A stretch of 38,996 nt of DNA, from the NCBI GenBank assembly GCA_013138805.1, contig WTCA01000084.1:1-38996 (forward strand), given 5' to 3'. This DNA comes from an archaeon (GTDB lineage: Archaea; EX4484-52; GLR71). The notes under the pieces were generated by a model. It had not been told where the DNA came from. It saw only the letters and a list, made by a program, of their open reading frames with translations, and did not search any database. Positions 34,938 to 38,996 of the stretch are shown one piece after another; the stretch's first letter is position 1, and each line of letters starts with the position of its first letter. The translations under genes and the position numbers were made by a program.

Positions 34938-35099
34938 CTTGATTTACAACTTATTCTATAAATAACTAAAAACAATTTATTAAACAGTTTTTAATAAAGT
35001 TTTAAAAATTAACACACACCAGTGAATACAGGATTTAAGAGATTCCCTAAAAATCAAAGGAACTCTTGAGTACCTGAATTTTAAAGGAGATGAAAAAAT
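34938..35099 (+). repeat. leader repeat copy A: promoter plus structured 5' leader
   Basis: From CTTGATTTACAAC to the ATG at 35100. Aligns along about 160 bases with copy B (35579-35740) with only scattered differences. It contains a TATA-like TCTATAAATA (34955-34964), the core ACTAAAAACAATTTATTAAACAG, TTTTTAATAAAGTTTTA, and a hairpin at 35037-35067. The hairpin stem is AAGAG-(A)-TTCC paired with GGAA-CTCTT. GAGTACCTGAA and a GGAG ribosome site follow. The implied leader is over 70 bases, long for an archaeon. Confidence 0.8.
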
Positions 35100-35513
35100 A
35101 TGGGAGAAAAAATAGGAAAGGTCTATACATGCGACCCTGATAAAGGACAGGGTGAAGGATATCAAGTATTATTTGGAATAGATGTTTCAGAAGAATCAGT
35201 TAAAATCAGAGATAAAGGACTTAACCTGTACATAAAAGACGGCCGGGTTGTTGGAGTTGATACAGGAACCGTTTTCGGTGCACCGTGGCCGACAACAGGC
35301 ATGATGTATGCATTAACTGAACTGATAGAAGAAAATGGCCAGATTGACCCAGTGAAATCTACAGCAGTTATAGCTGAAAGAGATAGATATGATGGCGGAG
35401 AAAAAAGGGAAGTTAATCTAAAAGAAATATATGAAATCGGATGGAACATACCGGACTATACACTTGAAAATTTATTAGGTAAAAAAACCGACGAGATTGA
35501 TCTTCTGCAATAA
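35100..35513 (+). CDS. hypothetical protein with leader repeat, 137 residues
   Basis: Family not recognised. It is a small soluble protein with mixed alpha/beta character: YQVLFGIDVSEESVKIRDKGLNLYIKDGRVVGVDTG suggests a beta meander, followed by a Thr/Gly-rich FGAPWPTTGMMYALTELIEENG and an acidic C-terminus. The start is supported by GGAG 10 bases before the ATG and by alignment of its leader with copy B. It belongs to the accessory island. Confidence 0.75.
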   Translation: MGEKIGKVYTCDPDKGQGEGYQVLFGIDVSEESVKIRDKGLNLYIKDGRVVGVDTGTVFGAPWPTTGMMYALTELIEENGQIDPVKSTAVIAERDRYDGGEKREVNLKEIYEIGWNIPDYTLENLLGKKTDEIDLLQ

Positions 35514-35518
35514 ATGAA

Positions 35519-35561
35519 CTGCCCGAGGGGCCGCAAGCTCCCTGGCATTAAACACAATTAA
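35519..35561. other. GC-rich element related to one at 21886
   Basis: CTGCCCGAGGGGCCGCAAGCTCCCTGGCATTAAAC directly follows the gene at 35100. It shares its CTGCCC start and its TTAAAC end with the patch at 21886-21937. A weak stem is possible (TGCC/GGCA, then GGG/CCC). Its GC content contrasts sharply with the surroundings. Role unknown. Confidence 0.35.
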
Positions 35562-35578
35562 GAACATACCCCAACCCC

Positions 35579-35740
35579 CTTGATTTACAACTTTTTCTAT
35601 AAATAACTAAAAACGATTTACTAAACAGTTTTTAATAAAGTTTTATAAAGTTCACACGTATCAGTGAGTACAAAGTCTAAGAGATTCCCAAAAAATCAAG
35701 GGAATTTTTGAGTACCTGAAATTTAACGGATGTGAAAAAT
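35579..35740 (+). repeat. leader repeat copy B: promoter plus structured 5' leader
   Basis: Second copy of the about 160-base module. It has the same TATA-like TCTATAAATA and core. The hairpin is at 35679-35709: AAGAG-(A)-TTCCC paired with GGGAA-TTTTT, using G-T (G-U) pairs where copy A has G-C. GAGTACCTGAA and GGATGTG precede the ATG at 35741. The stem is preserved although its 3' arm has changed. Confidence 0.8.
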
Positions 35741-36118
35741 ATGACAAGTGATAATGCCGAAAGTCTCAAATTCAGAGATATTGAAGGATATAAAGATGGT
35801 GAAACGCATCTTGTGTCATTCATACAGGGAGAACATCATAAGCTCTATGAAGAAACAGAAAAACTAAACGATGCAATGACATACTCATGGAATCATGATG
35901 AACCAAACATAAGTTATTGGAATTCTGTATATGCCCCACAGATAGAGAAAAACGAAGAAAGGATGAAACTTCTCAAATATATTGCAAGAGAAAAAGGCTC
36001 TGTTCTTGTGAAAAGCGTTGAGAATTATATAAACACTCTAAGAGAAGAGTTCGAAACCAAAATGGGAGAATATGAAGATATTATCCAGCAGTTCAACGAA
36101 AACTCATTGGACCCTTAA
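35741..36118 (+). CDS. hypothetical helical protein with leader repeat, 125 residues
   Basis: Family not recognised. It is acidic, mostly helical and soluble. Segments such as HHKLYEETEKLNDAMTYSWN, IEKNEERMKLLKYIAREKG and VENYINTLREEFETKMGEYEDII could form coiled coil. The ATG at 35741 is preferred over the track's GTG 35732, because alignment of copy B with copy A places the start there and the GTG overlaps the ribosome site. It is not related in sequence to the protein at 35100 despite the shared leader. Confidence 0.72.
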   Translation: MTSDNAESLKFRDIEGYKDGETHLVSFIQGEHHKLYEETEKLNDAMTYSWNHDEPNISYWNSVYAPQIEKNEERMKLLKYIAREKGSVLVKSVENYINTLREEFETKMGEYEDIIQQFNENSLDP

Positions 36119-36156
36119 GGAACACAAAACTCTTCAAACCAGCAGAAAAACAGACA

Positions 36157-36190
36157 GTTCCCCTGTAAAAAGGGGAACCTTTAATCTTTT
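36157..36190 (+). terminator. stem-loop with T-rich 3' side
   Basis: GTTCCCCT-GTAAAA-AGGGGAAC is a perfect 8-bp stem followed by CTTTAATCTTTT, like an intrinsic terminator. It lies 38 bases after the stop of the gene at 35741 and 36 before the next start, so the next gene may depend on read-through or on processing at this hairpin. Confidence 0.6.
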
Positions 36191-36213
36191 CAAAAAGATA
36201 AGGTGAATTAAAA

Positions 36214-36930
36214 ATGGAAAAAACACATCATTTAGAAAATGGAAAAAACCTCAGTGTTTTCGCAAATTTTGATTTTTATACAAATAAAGAGTCAGATGAA
36301 GCGTATAATATACTAAATGATTTAAAACCGGACATGATAATAAGTTCAATATATGATAATTCTACAACACCACTATATTCAAAAATTATCAGCAGATTAA
36401 GCGGTTGCATGACTATACCTTATACAATTGCATATGCTATGGCGACAAAAAGATCAACTAAGCAATTCACAATATTTGATTATGATAGAACTATACCTCA
36501 AGAAAAAATTGAAATCAGGAAAAAAGAATCAATCCTTGAAAATATTATAACGCCTGCAGTATTTGGAATACACAATCTTGTGCTTTTTCCCGTTGCATAT
36601 CCTTTGCATAAATATGCGGGAGATCATCTAAGCAATGAATTTTATGAAAAAAAAGGGAGACCAGTAACAAAAAGAATTGCAAGAGGAATAGTATCTTTAC
36701 CATACGAATTCGAAAGGCTGCTTCGCAAAGACGAATTTCTTGAAGACATGTACAGGCCGCTTATAGAAAAGTCTGCAGAAGTCTTAAAAAATGATGACAA
36801 TAAAATACAAAACCTTCTGCTTGTAATTAATAACATAAGAGATTTTGGAGTAATTGAAAATCTGATTGAAGATGAATTTAGCAATTATCTAAAAATAGAT
36901 AACAGTATAGAAAAAAGTGATAAAAAATGA
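36214..36930 (+). CDS. hypothetical protein, possibly degenerate TraB/PrgY-like
   Basis: A 238-residue soluble protein. The order of segments recalls TraB/PrgY (Tiki-like) proteins: strand SVFANFDFYTNKESDEAYNILNDLKPDMII, then an IPYTIAYAMATKRSTKQFTIFDYDRTI segment at the place of the AAIEAAKEIGAKIVLIDRDI element, then RKDEFLEDMYRPLIEKSAEVL and LLLVINNIRDFGVIENLI, where active proteins have VVGAGHLPGI. The family's catalytic His/Gly residues are missing, so if related it is likely inactive. A hydrophobic stretch (about 110-130) is too short for a certain membrane helix. GGTGA is 7 bases before the ATG. It ends in an ATGA overlap with a 30-codon frame. Confidence 0.6.
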   Translation: MEKTHHLENGKNLSVFANFDFYTNKESDEAYNILNDLKPDMIISSIYDNSTTPLYSKIISRLSGCMTIPYTIAYAMATKRSTKQFTIFDYDRTIPQEKIEIRKKESILENIITPAVFGIHNLVLFPVAYPLHKYAGDHLSNEFYEKKGRPVTKRIARGIVSLPYEFERLLRKDEFLEDMYRPLIEKSAEVLKNDDNKIQNLLLVINNIRDFGVIENLIEDEFSNYLKIDNSIEKSDKK

Positions 36931-37019
36931 CAAAAGATAACAGCAATATCATTGAAAGCGAAGATAATAATGCGAAATTAACAGAAACAATGATTCCGAT
37001 TTCAAAAACTGGTTTGTAA
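36927..37019 (+). CDS. possible 30-residue small protein
   Basis: A short frame starting in an ATGA overlap with the preceding stop (TKDNSNIIESEDNN...). It is hydrophilic with no homologue I know. The overlap favours translational coupling, but it could equally be the eroded remains of a longer gene. It lies before leader copy C. Confidence 0.3.
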   Translation: MTKDNSNIIESEDNNAKLTETMIPISKTGL

Positions 37020-37033
37020 TCAAAAAACATCCA

Positions 37034-37105
37034 ATTTATAACTTTTTCTATAAATCACTAAAAACAATTTATTAAACTATTTTTAATAAAGTTTTAAAAA
37101 GATAA
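37034..37105 (+). repeat. leader repeat copy C (promoter half only)
   Basis: AATTTATAACTTTTTCTATAAATCACTAAAAACAATTTATTAAACTATTTTTAATAAAGTTTTAAAAAG matches the first about 70 bases of copies A and B nearly throughout. The downstream hairpin, GAGTACCTGAA and ribosome-site part are absent. It is followed by a different leader to the gene at 37174. Confidence 0.75.
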
Positions 37106-37173
37106 CAATAAACAATATATATGACTAAAATAGAGTTCAGACCAATTAAAAGTCAAACAATATGGTGATTATC

Positions 37174-38268
37174 ATGGAAAGAACAAACCCACTGGAAGAA
37201 TGTTTAGGTATTGAATACGGAAAAGGTACGATTTCAACAGGAGGCTACAGGTTCAGCACAGGTATCCCGAAACCAGATGTTTGCCTTCGTGGAAGAAGAC
37301 CGGACGAAGAGGCATATAAGTTGTTTTGTAATGCTTTCATTGGCGACAAAGATTCAGGAACTCAGGCTATAAAACCCGGTGATTTCAGGTATATACCTGA
37401 ACTTAAGACCTGGGCACATATACCAGACTCTTACAGATCAATTGAACAGAACATGAACACAATAGTCAGGGAATCTTATTCAACAGATCCTACAAAAGAA
37501 AAAGACAGCGGCAAAACAGTCAAAGACTTTTTCAGGATTGACTCAGGCGGCCATCCGGACCAGTTCGGAATGCTGGACCAGCACAACAGAAGAAAAGCCG
37601 GAAGAGCAATATTCAACACATCCTACGATGAAAACGGAAACCTTATCGAAGAAGAATCATTCACTCCAAGACAGATGAGAAAAGCAAGAATTCCAGAGAA
37701 AGGAGAGCATCTCACAATATTATACCCTGAAGCTTATGAGCGGGCTTTTGATGAATCCTCAAAGAAAAAAGCACTGAAAGAGATAACAGGCTATGAAACA
37801 ATAGATGAAGCAAGCTGGCTAGGGCTTAAAGAATACAATGGTCTCGAATGGTCTTTAGGAAAAATATCATCAAGCGGAAGTATTGATGAATATCCAGGAA
37901 CAGGAAAACCACTCTATACAAAACCATTCAACAGGGCAAACAGTACAGTGATTATAACAATACTCAAAGACGGAAAACGGACTGTCGGTGCAGGTGGCGG
38001 AGACACATCAGTTGGGAATCTTTATCAGCACTGGGATTTAGAAGCGCTTGAAAAAATACCTGGCGGTATAGAAACTGCTCAACAGATAGAAGATGAAGTA
38101 ATAGAGACACGCCCGGAAAACCTGGAAGGCCTGCAAATCGCATTAGGCACCGTAATCGGCAGAAAAGCAGGGATGACACCACCATACGGCCATGCGCTTA
38201 AGGTTACAGGAATTATTGAATATAACTATATAACAGATAATCCATACACTAAATGGGGTATTCAATAA
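37174..38268 (+). CDS. hypothetical protein downstream of leader copy C, 364 residues
   Basis: Family not recognised. It is soluble with mixed charge. Segments include GGYRFSTGIPKPDVCLRGR at the N-terminus, GGHPDQFGMLDQHNRRKAGRAIF (about 125-147), a Gly-rich TVGAGGGDTSVGNL (about 269-282) and GRKAGMTPPYGHALKVTG near the end. No signal peptide is present. ATG 37174 is preferred over the track's 37162, because GGTGAT lies 3 bases before it and GGTGA sites precede neighbouring starts. It is probably cotranscribed with the NodS-like methyltransferase 35 bases downstream, so a substrate or partner of that enzyme is conceivable. Confidence 0.72.
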   Translation: MERTNPLEECLGIEYGKGTISTGGYRFSTGIPKPDVCLRGRRPDEEAYKLFCNAFIGDKDSGTQAIKPGDFRYIPELKTWAHIPDSYRSIEQNMNTIVRESYSTDPTKEKDSGKTVKDFFRIDSGGHPDQFGMLDQHNRRKAGRAIFNTSYDENGNLIEEESFTPRQMRKARIPEKGEHLTILYPEAYERAFDESSKKKALKEITGYETIDEASWLGLKEYNGLEWSLGKISSSGSIDEYPGTGKPLYTKPFNRANSTVIITILKDGKRTVGAGGGDTSVGNLYQHWDLEALEKIPGGIETAQQIEDEVIETRPENLEGLQIALGTVIGRKAGMTPPYGHALKVTGIIEYNYITDNPYTKWGIQ

Positions 38269-38303
38269 ACTTCCCTCTTTTATTTTTAAAAAGGTGAAAA
38301 TAA

Positions 38304-38993
38304 ATGGCAGAAGACAGCAGTAATCCTTTTGAAAAAGGAATAGACCCTGATACATACCATGCTCTTTTCGAAGAGGATTTTAAAACAGAGGATCCCTGGA
38401 GCTTTGGAACTTCAAAATATGAACAGACAAAATACGGACGACAGATAAAGGTCTCAAAAAAATACATGCCAGACCCAAAGAAGGTATTAGAGATTAGCTG
38501 CGCTGAAGGCGTATATACAGAAATGCTTGCAGATGAATTCAAAAACGCGCATATAACAGGAATAGAGATATCTCATAGTGCTTTAGAAAGAGCAGAAAAA
38601 AGACTGGAAGCATACATAAAAGAAGGAAGAATAGAACTAACAGAAGGAGACATAACTGAAGAGATATACAGCCTACCTGAAAATTCTTCAGACCTGACAT
38701 TCTGGAGCGAATCTATACCCTACCTGAATGCATTGATCACTCCTGTAGACATATATAACTGTATCGAGCAGCTCCATAAAGTACAAAAACAAGGCAGCCA
38801 CCTTGTAATGGCCAACATAATAGACCAGGAAGGTTATCCGGAAGGCCCGATAACAAGAAAAGTGCTTATAGACAATATCAAAAGCATTATATCTGAATTC
38901 TTTGAGCCTGTATGTGAAAGAAGCTACAGGGAATTTAAAGTGGAAGAGAATCAGGAATTTGATTACGAAATCTGGGTTTTCAGAAAGGATTAA
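38304..38993 (+). CDS. NodS-like SAM-dependent methyltransferase
   Basis: A 229-residue class I methyltransferase. The DPWSFGTSKYEQTKYGRQI segment (30-48) has the DPW-x4-S-x-YE pattern that opens NodS-family N-methyltransferases. Motif I is VLEISCAEGVYTEML (61-75), followed by ITGIEISHSALERAEKRL and LTEGDITE, and strand 4 WSESIPYLN. The NodS relation is to the fold; the substrate here is not expected to be a Nod factor. GGTGA precedes the ATG. It ends 3 bases before the window edge and is likely the second gene of a unit with the one at 37174. Confidence 0.87.
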   Translation: MAEDSSNPFEKGIDPDTYHALFEEDFKTEDPWSFGTSKYEQTKYGRQIKVSKKYMPDPKKVLEISCAEGVYTEMLADEFKNAHITGIEISHSALERAEKRLEAYIKEGRIELTEGDITEEIYSLPENSSDLTFWSESIPYLNALITPVDIYNCIEQLHKVQKQGSHLVMANIIDQEGYPEGPITRKVLIDNIKSIISEFFEPVCERSYREFKVEENQEFDYEIWVFRKD

Positions 38994-38996
38994 ATC

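Overview
The window is from an A+T-rich archaeal chromosome, most likely from an uncultured lineage. The evidence is archaeal information-processing machinery (clamp-loader small and large subunits, group II chaperonin/thermosome), archaeal-type pilins with short K/R-G-Q or KG-type leader peptides, TATA boxes a short distance upstream of starts, and GGTGA/GGAGG-type ribosome sites. Small accessory proteins of no recognised family and a very large threonine/asparagine-rich surface protein would suit a DPANN-type or similar little-studied archaeon. That placement is inference; nothing here names the taxon.

Layout. 1-2.4 kb (minus): a fused long-type GMP synthase preceded by a small cupin. 2.4-5.6 kb (plus): RFC small subunit, a YqeG-like HAD phosphatase, and a DEAD-box-type helicase (DEVD variant) with a repetitive glycine/arginine-rich tail. 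5.7-8.7 kb (minus): a compact run of a small HExxH protein, QueD-like 6-pyruvoyl-tetrahydropterin synthase homologue, PfkB-family kinase and an unrecognised protein. 8.8-10.7 kb (plus): RFC large subunit and a C39-like papain-fold protein. 10.7-12.8 kb: two unrecognised proteins flanking the only gap over 300 bases. 12.95-21.1 kb (plus): a tiny winged-helix protein whose last codons overlap the start of a 2645-residue secreted, membrane-anchored surface protein built of many carboxypeptidase-regulatory-like beta-sandwich repeats. 21.1-21.85 kb (minus): TruA.

21.9-31.6 kb (minus) is a compact archaeal type IV pilus-like operon. In transcription order it encodes a coiled-coil protein, a two-helix membrane protein, a typical major pilin, a large pilin-like protein, a short KGQ pilin, the secretion/assembly ATPase, two TadC/FlaJ-like membrane platform proteins, and three more pilin-like proteins. 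Many genes overlap or lie within 5 bases of each other. No prepilin peptidase is present in the window. The surface protein and the pilus locus, separated only by truA, make this a cell-surface/adhesion region. The thermosome gene follows at 31.7-33.4 kb.

33.5-39 kb is an accessory island: an unrecognised gene sharing a promoter block with the thermosome, two SAM-dependent methyltransferases (the second NodS-like), and four or five unrecognised genes, one with a degenerate TraB/PrgY-like pattern. Its outstanding property is a repeated upstream module. About 160 bases are nearly duplicated in front of two unrelated genes, including a conserved 5'-leader hairpin, and the first about 70 bases recur in front of a third. 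This is the best candidate for an undescribed co-regulated system in the window. No rRNA, tRNA, CRISPR array, integrase or transposase was found.
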